Assembly (NCBI GenBank): GCA_003427395.1
Contig: BFEA01000165.1
Location: forward strand, 2,255,980 to 2,281,075
Length of the DNA: 25,096 nt
From: Chara braunii
Lineage: Eukaryota > Streptophyta > Charophyceae > Charales > Characeae
Direction: 5' to 3'
This document shows, one piece after another, positions 1-8,916 of the stretch; the stretch's first letter is position 1, and each line of letters begins with the position of its first letter. Made by a program: the position numbers and the translations under genes. Under the pieces are notes generated by a model. That model worked only from the letters and a program-made list of their open reading frames with translations, ran no database searches and was not told the origin of the DNA.

Positions 1-781
1 CTGCTATTTTCTTGCACGCGGGTTTTCGTCTGCTCTCAGGCTCTTCTTTTTCTTATTGTGAAAGAAGCGGCATATGATAGGGCAGTTCCTTATGCCTTTT
101 CTTTCTTTTGTGCTTTTTTCTTTTTCTGTTTTTGCGGGCGAAGCTGCAACGGGTCATCTAGTCAGAAATAAAACAACATCTGCGGTTTTTGGTCTCTAAC
201 GCTTACCTTTCCACAAGGGATGGCACTCACCGCCATCAGGTGGTCGGATCCCCCTATGGGCATTAACTGCGGACCAGAAATTGCCAATCTCACACTTCAT
301 TCGGATGAAGCACAGTTCATTGATGAACTTCATCAACAGCATCTGCGCGCAGTGCAAGCATATGTTTGAAGCCTTTAACATATCGGTTCATTTCTGACAT
401 CCTATCTTGGAATGCATCTCTGCCCCCTTCTGCTCAGTATGGTCTTCAATGGAAAGACACTACTGAGCAAGATTCGTCACGTCCTTGGCCCAGGAATCTT
501 GGTTCAGCCAGACAGCTCACTTCGCATCGGTATGTTTGATAAGGCCGAGGCTTGGACATTCCCTGTTATACGTTATCCCAGTGCACAGGCGTGCTCATGG
601 GTCAGCTGACAATTTTTGAACGCATGTGCATATGTTAGGGGCCATCCTCCCAGTGTCCGGGCCAGAGGCTGGACTGCATATGTGCGTGGGCGGCAGCCGG
701 TTACCCACACAAGTCACACGACTTTCGAACTGGTTTCACGGCATGGTGCACTGGGCAATTACTCACCCACTGCCGAATGCT

Positions 782-883
782 ATTCTGCGCACAGGCAGCA
801 TCAGCCCTCCACACAACCACACACAATGGGCCCCTACCCACTCCCAATTCTGAATACAGGCAGCATTAGCCCTCCACACAGCC
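782..883 (+). repeat. Partial 65-bp direct repeat
   Basis: A segment beginning ATTCTGCGCACAGGCAGC at 782 recurs as ATTCTGAATACAGGCAGC at 847. It continues with nearly the same CATTAGCCCTCCACACA stretch for about 36 bp. The offset is 65 bp and only the first part of the unit is repeated. Confidence 0.6.
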
Positions 884-1250
884 AAATGCAGCGGGATCAC
901 TCTCTCTTGCTATTTCTACCAAGATAGCAGACGCTAATGTGGGTACTGGAACTCGGCCAGAGACCAGGCCAGACACAACAGACAATGTGAACGTTGTCGA
1001 AGTGGCTGCAGGGGATGATGGCCTGCATCCAACCAATGAGGCGGGTGCTACTGAAAGTGTGCCTCCTCCTCCTCCACCACCACCACCATCCTCCACCCCT
1101 CCCCCCCACCCCCACCAACTCCCCCACCCACATCGTCGAGTACATCATCCTCTCCATCAACTGCCTCTTCTTCCTCCTCTTCCTCGTTTTCTCCCTCCTG
1201 CTCCCCCTCTCATGTCTCCCCTTCTTCATCGTTCTCATCATCAGCACATT

Positions 1251-1340
1251 CATGGTGAGATCAGCAGTGACAGAGGCCTCAGCGGCGGAGGCAATCATGG
1301 TCAGGTCGGCCGTTTTAGAGGCCTCTTTGAAGGAGACGTT
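1251..1340 (+). repeat. Two imperfect 45-bp tandem units
   Basis: CATGGTGAGATCAGCAGT at 1251 recurs as CATGGTCAGGTCGGCCGT at 1296, and each is followed by AGAGGCCTC. The 45-bp period keeps frame. One plus frame reads MVRSAVTEASAAEAI then MVRSAVLEASLKETF, so the repeat could once have been coding. No family is recognised. Confidence 0.5.
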
Positions 1341-1920
1341 CCCCGTCTCCACCTCCTCCTAGACAGCCTCGTTTTTACTGGGACAGCATGATCAACGCGC
1401 CCTTGGCGGGGCTCAGAGATCTACTCCGACACCATGCCTGCAACTATACAGAATGATGTCATCGCTCTTAATATGCGCTAGCCAGGAATAGTACATACCC
1501 CGTCCAATGTGCCGATGATTTTTCCAGTGCTACAGGGCTGCATGTGCTCGAACTGTAGCTGTGTGGAGACACAATGGCATGGCACAGCCACCATCTTCCA
1601 GAGAGGCCCCTTCACTATCGGTGGTAGAATCTGTCCGATCTACACAGGGAAGGGACGCTGCCTGGCCATGTACAGGGGAGGGGGGGGGGGTCAGCCAGAT
1701 TATCTGGAGGCTGTAGAGTTTGTGAGGTGTACTTCCACATACTGTTCCGGATTGACCAGCCAGACCAAGTGGGATTCTGCTACTCGGTGCTAGAAAGAGT
1801 TGATGTTTCCCATTGTGTGCGACCTACCGCCATTGTCCTTAAGGGTCCATGAATTATCAGCGAAGGTAACAGCATTGAAATGACCTGGACAATGCAGGAT
1901 GTATGCACGCATATTCAGAT

Positions 1921-2015
1921 ACATGCCTGGCATGTAATTCTATGGAGCGGGTTGGAGTAGTAGTCGTCTTCTCATAAATGCCATAGACAGGACTTCTATG
2001 TTCATGCCAGGCATG
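1921..2015. repeat. Pair of CATGCC/GGCATG dyads
   Basis: ACATGCCTGGCATGT (1921-1935) is a perfect 7-bp-arm dyad around a single T. CATGCCAGGCATG (2003-2015) is the reverse complement of its 13-base core. The two lie about 70 bp apart. Function unknown; a dimeric protein-binding site is one possibility. Confidence 0.55.
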
Positions 2016-2055
2016 TTACTGTCATGCTCTGGGCATACAGCACGGTGCTCTTCTT

Positions 2056-2493
2056 CTATCCAATGTACAATGTCTGCAAAATCACAAACAGTATAGGGGT
2101 TGAAATGTAACCGAGGAGACGTACATTACTGGCATAGTGCATACAGTGACCTTGCTGTAGCACTATAAGATCATTCGATTCTGCAGATTGCACAGCAGGT
2201 GGAGGGTCAGATTCCACGGTAGGGGGAGTTTCATTCCGGTCTTGACTGTTTCCGTCAGGTTCTTCTGGATGTATAAACTCCATTTGCTCTAGCATGTGTT
2301 CCAGAGTGAGATCATCTCCAGCCGGGGGCTCCGGCAAGTGATCAGAAGGTGGATCATTGTCAGTCGGAGCCGGAGAGCAATCGGGGCTAGGTGAATGAGA
2401 AGTGGGTGGGTCAGTTGCAGGAAGCGGAAGCTGATCAGCCACGCTTGTGCTCAGAGTGGCTGCTAGTCGTGCAAATGCTGTGGTGGCTGCACC
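2056..2493 (-). CDS. Hypothetical Pro/acidic-rich open frame, no in-frame ATG near its start
   Basis: The minus-strand frame stays open from a stop at 2494-2496 down to 2056. It reads ...FARLAATLSTSVADQ, then a Pro/Ser/Asp-rich stretch with repeated DPP motifs, then LTLEHMLEQMEFIHPEEP, and ends in a hydrophobic tail. The apparent start near 2442 is GTG, which a nuclear gene would not normally use, so if real this would be an internal exon or a decayed fragment. It overlaps the RING unit R1 on the opposite strand between 2467 and 2493. No domain is recognised, and composition alone makes it look more protein-like than its neighbours. Confidence 0.2.
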   Translation of the reverse strand, partial: GAATTAFARLAATLSTSVADQLPLPATDPPTSHSPSPDCSPAPTDNDPPSDHLPEPPAGDDLTLEHMLEQMEFIHPEEPDGNSQDRNETPPTVESDPPPAVQSAESNDLIVLQQGHCMHYASNVRLLGYISTPILFVILQTLYIG

Positions 2494-2937
2494 TCATGTT
2501 GCCTAATATGCTGTTGTGGCCTTGACATGGCATGCTTAAATAGCTGTGAACATCAGCTTGCTTTCCTGCTGGCATGTCAGCGACATGCAATGTGTCATCA
2601 ATGTTTCCAGGAAGCTGTCATTGAAAGTATGTGTCTCTGCTGCCTGGACTCTCCCCGATGCCATCACCTGCCACATTTTCTCCCAGCATGCCCTATATGC
2701 AGCGTTGGGCATACACCTGCTGCAACTGCAGTCAGATCTCCTTCATCCTTGCCAGCCGAACAGCAGATGCAGCAGCCTGAGGTGGAAAGTAAACTATCAT
2801 ATGAGCGACCTACAGCACGCTGCAGACCAAATCTTGCAACATCTAAACACACTTTGGAGCAGCCCTCGTCGCCGCCTACCCACAGAGGAAATAATGACTG
2901 CGGAAACCCAAGAAACACTCTCAATGCCGCCCTGTGA
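2467..2937 (+). pseudogene. RING (C3HC4) unit R1, partial, lacking a start codon
   Basis: The frame opens after a TAG at 2464. From 2500 to 2643 it has C-x2-C-x21-C-x2-H-x2-C-x2-C-x9-C-x2-C, which is RING-HC spacing. RING domains bind two zinc ions and normally recruit E2 enzymes for ubiquitin transfer. The first ATG (2527) falls inside the domain, between ligands 2 and 3, so an upstream exon would be needed or the copy is dead. After the RING comes another CPIC (about residues 57-60 from that ATG), then a Ser/Pro/Gln-rich tail to a stop near 2937. The 21-residue spacing and the shared GL and F-L-x-A-C residues match the intact unit R3, so they look like diverged paralogues. Protein function is not established. 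Confidence 0.45.
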
Positions 2938-3009
2938 TGACCCACCTGAGATTCGGGTTTTGTATGCCTTGTGGCGGGAGGATTATGAAGGCGTAGCCCA
3001 TCCAAGTTC

Positions 3010-3776
3010 TTGTTTTCATACGAATGATGGCAGTCAACATTGCACTCGTGTACGGCACCTGACATGTCATGTCAATTTGAGACAGGGACTGGGACTGCAA
3101 TGCCTGTGCAATTGTAGCCGGTGTGCCTGTGTTCCTAGCATGTAGGAGCCATGCAGCGTGTGACATCTGTCTACACTGTGCCATTTGATGCAGCAACTGC
3201 AACGGTGGGAATTGGATGCGGTGATTCCACAGCCCACACCCGAACTGCTCCTGTCTGGTCTGTAGGGGTGGTCAATTACCATAGGCAACGGCGGGTCCTC
3301 GACCCAAAATCCCTGCAATCCAAAACACCGACTGGCCCCTTGTGCCATTCTAGAGTAGTCTGCTCCAACGGTGTGTACTGAGAACACTGTGGAGTTTGGC
3401 ATTCCTCTGTTCTGCTCTTTGCCTCTCCACTTGCCTCCTCTACCCCTTCTCCCTCTCCTACACCTGGCTTCCTACAGAGCTTTGTCCCCTACCCCTTTCC
3501 GTCCTCCCTCCTCTTGTGTACTACTAGTTAATGCATACGGATGAGCATCATTAAAAGAACAGAAAAAATATGAGCTGAAGGTCTGAAGAAAAGTGAACAG
3601 GAGTATACCTCCCCCTGTACTGTCTCCTTTCATAATGTGCAAGTGTGCCATTTCGGCGCACATTAAAATACAATCAGCGTGGCCGGCCTTGAGAGGCACA
3701 GTAAAAAGAGAGCTGCAAGAACAAATAGAAGGGGTACTCCAAAGAAACCCAAAGAACACGAAACACGAAACAAATA
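3010..3776 (+). repeat. Duplicated RING segment, copy 1
   Basis: This segment is colinear with 6335-6985. It shares GTACGGCACC, TTCCTAGCATGTAGGAGCCA, CCATAGGCAACGGC, GAGTAGTCTGCTCCA, AATGCATACGGATGAGCAT and GAGAGGCACAGTAAAA in order. The match continues past the RING through a pyrimidine-rich block and fades near 3776. The copies are diverged by substitutions and small indels, so the duplication is not recent. Confidence 0.8.
3036..3200 (+). pseudogene. RING unit R2, inactivated copy of R3
   Basis: Aligned to the intact copy at 6394-6528, this copy lacks single bases near 3059 and near 3073. The second loss turns the CPIC zinc-ligand codons into a frameshifted reading. The second half still reads C-R-S-H-A-A-C-D-I-C from 3141. 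It then meets TGA at 3186-3188 where R3 has CGA (6514-6516), a change that fits deamination of a methylated CpG. The remaining frame continues C-S-N-C, so all zinc positions of the second half are still visible around the stop. No functional RING can be made from this locus. Confidence 0.7.
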
Positions 3777-4092
3777 AAAAAGCAAGTTTGACTTACGGCA
3801 GAAGGTGGGAAGCTACATCCATTTCTAAACGGAGGCATCTTGACACCTTCTGTGGTAAGATGAACCTGAGTACGGACGCCGCCCGGCCGGGCTAGGCCCA
3901 GGTGGGCCGCCCGGGCAAACCGGGCGGGCAAAAAAACGGCCCAGAATTTTATTTTTATTTTTTTTGAAGGTGGGGTCCTCCTGTGCTCGGCGAGAGGACC
4001 CCGAATCTGCAATAAAATTCTGGTTTGGGGGGGGGGACGAGTTGCCCGGGTGTGAGGAGGGGGATGGGTGGGGTGGGGGCGGGTTCTGGGTG

Positions 4093-4393
4093 TTGGGGAC
4101 TCTGCATGTATGTTAGGGTATGCCGTTAGGGTATGGCGGTCGAAGAACAAGAAGAAGAAGATGGGCGGAAGAGGAGGAGGAGGAGAGAAGAGAAAGAAGA
4201 AGAAGATGAGTGGGATGCGGAGGAGGAGAGAAGAAGAAGAAGAAGAAGCAGAAGCAGAAGAAGAAGAAGAAGAAGAAGAAGAAGAAGAAGAAGAAGAAGA
4301 AGAAGATGTGCTATGCCGGCGTTAGGGTATGGCGGCGGGGTATGGCGGCGGGGTATGGCGGCGGGGTATGGCGGCGGGGTACGGCGGAGGGAA
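4093..4393 (+). repeat. GGGGTATGGCGGC minisatellite, first block
   Basis: GTTAGGGTATG occurs near 4111, 4124 and 4321. From 4321 a 13-bp unit of the form GGGGTATGGCGGC repeats about four times, ending in GTACGGCGGAGGGAAG. The block is repeated in shortened form at 4722-4787, so the minisatellite and the purine tract were amplified together. Confidence 0.75.
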
Positions 4394-4445
4394 GTAGTAG
4401 GAGAGAAGAAGAAGAAGAAGAAGAAGAGCGGAGAAATTTTTTTTT

Positions 4446-4679
4446 ACCTGTCGTTTATCTCGCGACCTATCGCTAACAAATTTAAAACAAAAGAAGAAAA
4501 AGAAGATCGTCGGAAGAGGAGGAGGAGAGAAGAATAAGAAGAAGATGAGGCGATGAAGAAGAAGAAGAAGAAGAATAAGATGGGTGGAAGAGGAGGAGGA
4601 GGAGGGAAGAGAAAAAAGAAGAAGATGAGTGGAAGGCGGAGGAGGAGAGGAGAAGAAGAAGAAGAAGAAGAAGAAGAAG

Positions 4680-4711
<32 letters not shown>

Positions 4712-5150
4712 CTATGCCGGCGTTAGGGTATGGCGGCGGCGTGGGGGTATGACGGCGGGGTATGGCGGTGGGGTACGGCGGAGGGAAGAGTAGTAGGAGA
4801 GAAGAAGAAGAAGAAAAAGATGAGGGGGAGGAGGAGGAGAGAAGAAGATAAAGAAGAAGAAGATGGTAGGGGGAGGAGCAGCAGTGAAGAACTCGAAGAA
4901 GAAGAAAAGCAGAACTATAAGAAGAACAAGAAGAAGAAGAAGATGATGAGAGGGGGAGGAAGAGGAGGAGACGAGAGGCGGAAGAATGATCGGAGAAGGA
5001 GCAGGAGAGTAGAAGAAGAAGAAGAAGAAGAAGAAGAAGAAGAAGAAGATGATGACGAGCGGAGCAGTTTTTATTTTTTTCCCCTTACCTGTCGTTTATC
5101 TCGCAACCTATCGCTAACGAATGTAAAAAAAAAGAAGAAAAAGAAGATAG
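4446..5150 (+). repeat. Direct repeat inside the purine tract
   Basis: ACCTGTCGTTTATCTCGC at 4446 recurs at 5097 (offset 651). In both places it is followed by ACCTATCGCTAAC, an A-rich stretch and GTCGGAAGAGGAG or AGTCGGAAGAGGAG. These islands are among the few pyrimidine-containing segments in the tract, so they mark higher-order duplication. Confidence 0.75.
4722..4787 (+). repeat. GGGGTATGGCGGC minisatellite, second block
   Basis: The same GTTAGGGTATGGCGG beginning and GTACGGCGGAGGGAAG ending as the block at 4321 are present, with fewer and more diverged internal units (GTGGGGGTATGACGGC). It lies 401 bp from the first block and is followed by the same TAGTAGGAGAGAAG sequence. Confidence 0.75.
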
Positions 5151-6282
5151 TCGGAAGAGGAGTAGAGAAGAATAAGAAGAAGAAGATGAGGGGGAGGACG
5201 ACGACGAGAGATGAAGAAGAAGAAGAAGAAGAAGAAGAAGAAGATGAGAGGGGGAGGAGGAGGAGAAGTGAAGAAGTCGTGGAAGAAGAAAAGCAGAAGT
5301 ATCAGAAGAAGAAGAAGAAGAATAAGAAGAAGAAGAAGAAGAGAGGGGGAGGAGGAGGACGAGAGAAGAAGAAGCAGAAGAATGAGCGGAGGAGGAGGAG
5401 GGAAGAAGAAGAAGAAGAAGAAGAAGAAGACCGGCACTCCACGTCGACGGGCGGCAGGGGATGTCGGCAGGCAGGAGCACCACGATCGACGACGCTGGCA
5501 ACGGGCGACAGGCGACATGACGACGACGGGCGAGTGAAGCTCCCAGGCGATGGCGACGAGGGCAGCTACTTCGACGAGGGGCAGCAGCACGAACGCAGGC
5601 GGCTGGAGCAGCTATCGAGGCCCCATTTGGACAGCCAATGCAGGCCGTCCCAGCCAGTCGCTGGTTCAAACGGGGCCTCCGTTTCCCTCCAAAAACGAAC
5701 GGCTCATGGATGATCGACGGCCAGAGGGCCGTCCCAAATTCAAAAAAAAAAAACAGGCCTCACAGGCCCGACGCGCCGTTTTGTCGGCGTGGTCGGACCT
5801 GGTAGGCCCTGGGGAGGCCAAAACCACCCGATGTGGGTTTGGAAACCCCTCGCCAACAAGGTGTGCTGGGGGTGCCCGGCCCCCAACCGGGACGCCCGCC
5901 CGGCCAGGCCGCCCGGGACCTCCCCCGGGCAGGCGCCGGTCGGCCGGGCGGCCCGGATCTGTACTGAGAGATGAACTCAATTTTTTTATTTTATTTTTTG
6001 AATTTTTTTTGTGTCCCTACAACACACCCTCATTATGCTGTTCGTTGTACACAAGTCAAAGTGCCCTTTTTATGACTGTGTGACTCTGTGTCCGCTCGAC
6101 GCGAAACAGACAAAGGACTTCATCTTATGGCAGAACGGAGGAAGGTACTTCTGTTTTTATAACGTTTTAATCATAGAAATCTTGCTATCTTTTGTGGCAA
6201 GATGAACATGTTTCTGTTTGCTTGACTTGAACAGAACAAGCCCTCATTACGCTATGGATGCGCTGATACAACGCTCCAGAAG

Positions 6283-6564
6283 ATGCATTCAAACTTTGCG
6301 AAGCATGTACACACACGCACACTGCACGTCATATGTTTTGATAGGTATGATGACAGTCAATACTGCACTCATGTACGGCACCCTGACATGTCGTGTCCAA
6401 TTTGTAGATGGGGGCTGGAACGTCAACCCCTCTACAATTGCGGTCGGCGCGCCTCTGTGTTCCTAGCATGTAGGAGCCACGTGGCCTGTGACATCTGTCT
6501 ACGCCATGCCATTCGATGCAGCATTTGTGACTGCGAGAATTGTAGCGGTGGCCACTTACCATAG
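6283..6564 (+). CDS. Small RING-finger protein (unit R3), intact frame
   Basis: This 93-residue frame has a complete C3HC4 RING: C-P-I-C starting at 6394, 21 residues, then C-R-S-H, C-D-I-C and finally C-S-I-C ending at 6528. The spacing C-x2-C-x21-C-x2-H-x2-C-x2-C-x6-C-x2-C fits canonical RING-HC domains, which usually act in E3 ubiquitin ligases. A short Cys-containing tail, DCENCSGGHLP, precedes the stop. The start is uncertain: homology with the duplicate at 3.0 kb begins only around residue 20, so upstream Met codons may be accidental and this may be an exon. No other domain is present. The surrounding repeat duplication suggests the RING travels within a repeat family rather than being a stable single-copy gene. 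Confidence 0.45.
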   Translation: MHSNFAKHVHTRTLHVICFDRYDDSQYCTHVRHPDMSCPICRWGLERQPLYNCGRRASVFLACRSHVACDICLRHAIRCSICDCENCSGGHLP

Positions 6565-6985
6565 GCAACGGCTGCTCCTCAATTCAAAATCTTATGCAAC
6601 CCAAACACTGAGTGGCCTCATGTGCCATTCTGGAGTAGTCTGCTCCAGCTGTGAGTATTTAGAACCCTGTGAGAACTCCACCTCCTATTCCTTCCTCCCT
6701 GCTCTTCTGTGCTACTAGTAAATGCATACGGATGAGCATTATTAAGAGAACAGAAAACATAAGCTGAAGATCTGAGGCGCAATGAACAGGAATGTACCTC
6801 CGCCTCTACTCTGCCTCCTTTCAGAGTCTGCAAGTGGGCCGTTATGGCACACGGGGATGTGGGCAGCTCGCACTCAACCACAGTGAACATGGCGAGCCTT
6901 GTACATGAGAGGCACAGTAAAAGGGGAGTTGCAAGGAGAAATGAAATGGGTACCCAGAAAAGCCAAAGTGAACACAGTTAAGAAA
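6335..6985 (+). repeat. Duplicated RING segment, copy 2
   Basis: Colinear partner of 3010-3776. The segment just upstream (6118-6208, with CTTATGGCAGAACGG and TGTGGCAAGATGAAC) also resembles the sequence just downstream of copy 1 (3793-3865). The repeat unit is therefore larger than the RING itself and the two copies were probably once adjacent, before the 2.1-kb element inserted. Confidence 0.8.
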
Positions 6986-7019
6986 GGGATTTGAACTTTA
7001 AAGTTTTTAACATTTTTAT

Positions 7020-7166
7020 TTTCCTCCGTGTTGCTTGTTATAAAGGTAAAACTGTTTCATTCCTGGTTCATCCTTTAAAGTGTTTTCATTGTCTGCAATA
7101 GGACTAAAGCTGCTTCGATTTTGGCCCTACTCATCTGGGTGGAATAGGGGCTTTTGGTGAAAATTC

Positions 7167-7204
<38 letters not shown>

Positions 7205-8190
7205 AAGTATTTTGGGGTGCGGAAAGCCCCGAATTTATTTGTTTTGTCCACTACAATTTTTACAGAGACGGGCGTGAAAATTTATAACACACACACAGAC
7301 AAAGTTTTTGGGGGTGCGGAAAGCCCCGTATTTATTTTTTGTGTTCACTACAATTTTTACGGAGATGAGCAGGGTGTGCAACCACACCCTGCCACTCTGA
7401 AATTTTTTTGGTTGATGCTATTTAAGGGGGTGCACCGCATTGCACATGCACTTGCACCCATGCACTTGAACTGTGCGCCGCGCGTGCGCATCAGCTGTAC
7501 ACGTGATGCGCTGCAAGCATGTGGTAAACTCTTTCATTCTTGGAATGGCTCATCTCAATCTGCTCCATGTACCTTGCTTACGGAGACAGAGGCGGGGNGT
7601 GCAACCACACCCTGCCACTCTGAGAATTTTTGGTTGACTGCTATTTAAGGGGTGCACCGCATCTCACGTGCACGCGCACCCATGCACTTGAGCTGTGCGA
7701 CGCATGTCCGCCTCAACCGCACATGTGATGCGCTGCAAGTATGAGGTAAACTGTTTCATTGTTAGAATGGCTCACCTCAATCTGCTCCATGTAGCTTGCT
7801 ATAGATGTAAATTTTTTCATTGTTGGAATGGGTCATCTCAAGTGTGCTTCATTGTCTGCAATAGAGGTAAAGCTCCATGAATTTTTGATCTTTCCATCTG
7901 GTTGGAATAGGGGGGGCTGTTGTGGTGAAAATCTACAACACACCTTCACACCCACACACGTGCGCAGACAAGGCAAACAGGTGTGTACGCATCCTCTTCT
8001 CAAGTACACAAGACGTGGGTGGCCTGGCACCACCCTAAATACAGAAATGAAATCGCCGTTTTGCCGAAACATCATCTCAATTATGATACGGTAAGGCTCC
8101 GTAAGAGTCTTGTCTTCCGTTTATGATAACTATTCAGCCAGTTGGAAAAGGGGTTGCTATGGTGATTGTTTAAAAGTTAAAACACACACA
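7020..8190 (+). repeat. Nested tandem-repeat region
   Basis: Three related blocks occur at about 7028-7170, 7790-7950 and 8100-8190. They share TTCATTGTCTGCAATAG (first two blocks), a GGTTGGAATAGGGG-like stretch and GTGAAAAT followed by CA repeats. Between them a roughly 110-bp unit is duplicated (7157-7272 and 7273-7369, with GGGGTGCGGAAAGCCCC). A 223-bp unit is also duplicated (from 7370 and from about 7593). A (CA)15 tract lies at 7170-7200. No coding sequence is supported. Confidence 0.8.
7370..7800 (+). repeat. Two 223-bp tandem units carrying a hairpin
   Basis: GTGCAACCACACCCTGCCAC occurs at 7376 and 7599 (offset 223). Similarity continues through CTATTTAAGGGGTGCACCGC, GTGATGCGCTGCAAG and AATGGCTCA. 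At 7371-7390 the sequence AGGGTGTG-CAAC-CACACCCT forms a perfect 8-bp stem with a 4-base loop. The matching position in the second unit contains the window's only ambiguous base (N at 7598). Confidence 0.8.
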
Positions 8191-8349
8191 CACACCACCG
8201 ACATATCTCATGTACACATGGAAAGGAGCCAGACCCTGCAAGTCTTTTACACATTAGCTGCAGTAATTTGGAGTTCCTTACAAAGCTGGTTTCCGTGTGG
8301 GTTAATATCTTGCCCGTATTCATTTTTGTGTGCGTACTGTGTTTCACAG

Positions 8350-8466
8350 GTCACAAAACGTAGCTCGCACCAGAACATTCAGTTCCAGAAGCTATTCTCC
8401 CTGCCTGACAACGAGCCACTTATCAACGACTATGCCTGCTCCCTGAAGAAAAAGATTTATGTCCAG
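8350..8466 (+). CDS. GRAM-domain exon 1 of a C2-GRAM-type protein
   Basis: The 39-codon exon is bounded by an acceptor (TGTGTTTCACAG|GTC) and a donor (GTCCAG|GTAAGAGG). It encodes the N-terminal part of a GRAM domain: FQKLFSLPDNEPLINDYACS followed by LKKKIYVQ. Plant C2-GRAM proteins have a matching pattern here (FQKLF-L-P-x-E-x-LI-x-D-x-x-C-x-LK-x-K). GRAM domains are PH-like folds that bind membrane lipids, and in these proteins they sit beside C2 and VASt domains. The exon ends in phase 0 and joins without a gap to the exon at 13884. C2 and VASt exons are not recognised in the window and would lie in flanking DNA or in unrecognised short exons. Family assignment is from recognition only. 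Confidence 0.85.
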
Positions 8467-8474
8467 GTAAGAGG

Positions 8475-8916
8475 CACTGCCATTGCAAAGCTTGTCCCCC
8501 CTCTGGGGTCTGTGCAACTGCTCTTGTGTCCAGTGGTCTGGGATGTCGCAAAAATGAAAAGAAGCGAGGAAAAAAGTGTCCCTCAGTGTCTTGGCAGAAT
8601 GTGATGAACGATCCTTGACGAGTTGATACTTAAACCTGATCTTGGACTCTTGCCAGTTCAGAGTGAAGATGAGAAGGGTGAGGCGAGTCCCTACCGGATC
8701 CTCCAGTGTTCGCCAAACAAAATGCTCTCTGCTGGGCCCATCAGGAAGGTCATTGTGAACTTTGATGTTCTTTTTTTCCCATTGGAGGTTCTCCTCTGAT
8801 GACATTTGAGGATACTGGTAGGCTGTTTTTTCGGGCGTCCGGGCGCCCAACTTTTGGATACACGCTCGTGTGCCCGGCTGGGCATGACCCCAGGGCAGGG
8901 TTCCAGGCAGCCCCAT
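8475..8916 (-). CDS. Unrecognised antisense open frame in the intron
   Basis: The minus-strand frame from ATG at 8916 runs 174 codons to 8392. Its last part is only the antisense of the GRAM exon, so the independent portion ends near 8475. The middle has a mixed, protein-like composition (for example KVHNDLPDGPSREHFVWRT and TRLTLLIFTLNWQESKIRF) with no low complexity. No family is recognised. It may be a fragment of a mobile element or a chance frame. Confidence 0.2.

Larger units (their letters stand above)
1..2055. other. Stretch with no confident gene
   Basis: No reading frame here resembles a known family. The longest frames (939-1391 plus and 897-1352 minus) are driven by a CT-rich low-complexity block at about 1066-1215, which encodes poly-Pro, poly-His or hydrophobic runs depending on the frame. 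A cysteine-containing frame at 1509-1793 has a CMCSNCSC cluster but no complete zinc-finger spacing. The stretch may be intronic or intergenic; nothing in the sequence decides which. Confidence 0.5.
4138..5432 (+). repeat. GAA-rich purine tract with five (GAA)n microsatellites
   Basis: For about 1.3 kb the plus strand is almost entirely A and G. Pure or near-pure GAA runs lie at about 4258-4306, 4651-4709, 5011-5049, 5213-5243 and 5401-5430. All long frames across it encode Lys/Arg/Glu-rich (plus) or Leu/Ser-rich (minus) low-complexity peptides and are not credible genes. Long homopurine-homopyrimidine DNA can form triplex structures. Confidence 0.9.
3866..5968. mobile_element. Candidate 2.1-kb DNA-transposon-like element with TIRs and an 8-bp TSD
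   Basis: The left end CTGAGTACGGA (3866-3876) matches the reverse complement of the right end, CTCAGTACAGA (5958-5968), at 9 of 11 positions. A second inverted match, CCGCCCGGCCG, is exact (3879-3889 against 5941-5951). AGATGAAC flanks both ends directly (3858-3865 and 5969-5976), as expected of a target-site duplication. Both terminal regions are GC-rich with many CCCGGG-type motifs, and the interior is mostly a GAA-rich purine tract. No transposase is recognised, so if real it is non-autonomous. An 8-bp duplication is typical of hAT elements, but the ends do not fit the usual hAT terminal consensus. Confidence 0.5.

Noticed and set aside
939-1391. Proline/histidine-rich protein or membrane protein in the CT-rich block
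   Set aside because: Three overlapping frames all give low-complexity peptides from the same pyrimidine-rich DNA, and there is no supporting motif.
4111-4335. TTAGGG motifs as interstitial telomere repeat
   Set aside because: TTAGGG occurs singly within GTTAGGGTATG units and never as a head-to-tail array.
4730-5713. 327-residue Lys/Glu-rich open frame and other long frames across the purine tract
   Set aside because: Any frame through GAA repeats stays open and encodes low-complexity sequence. Length here is no evidence of coding.
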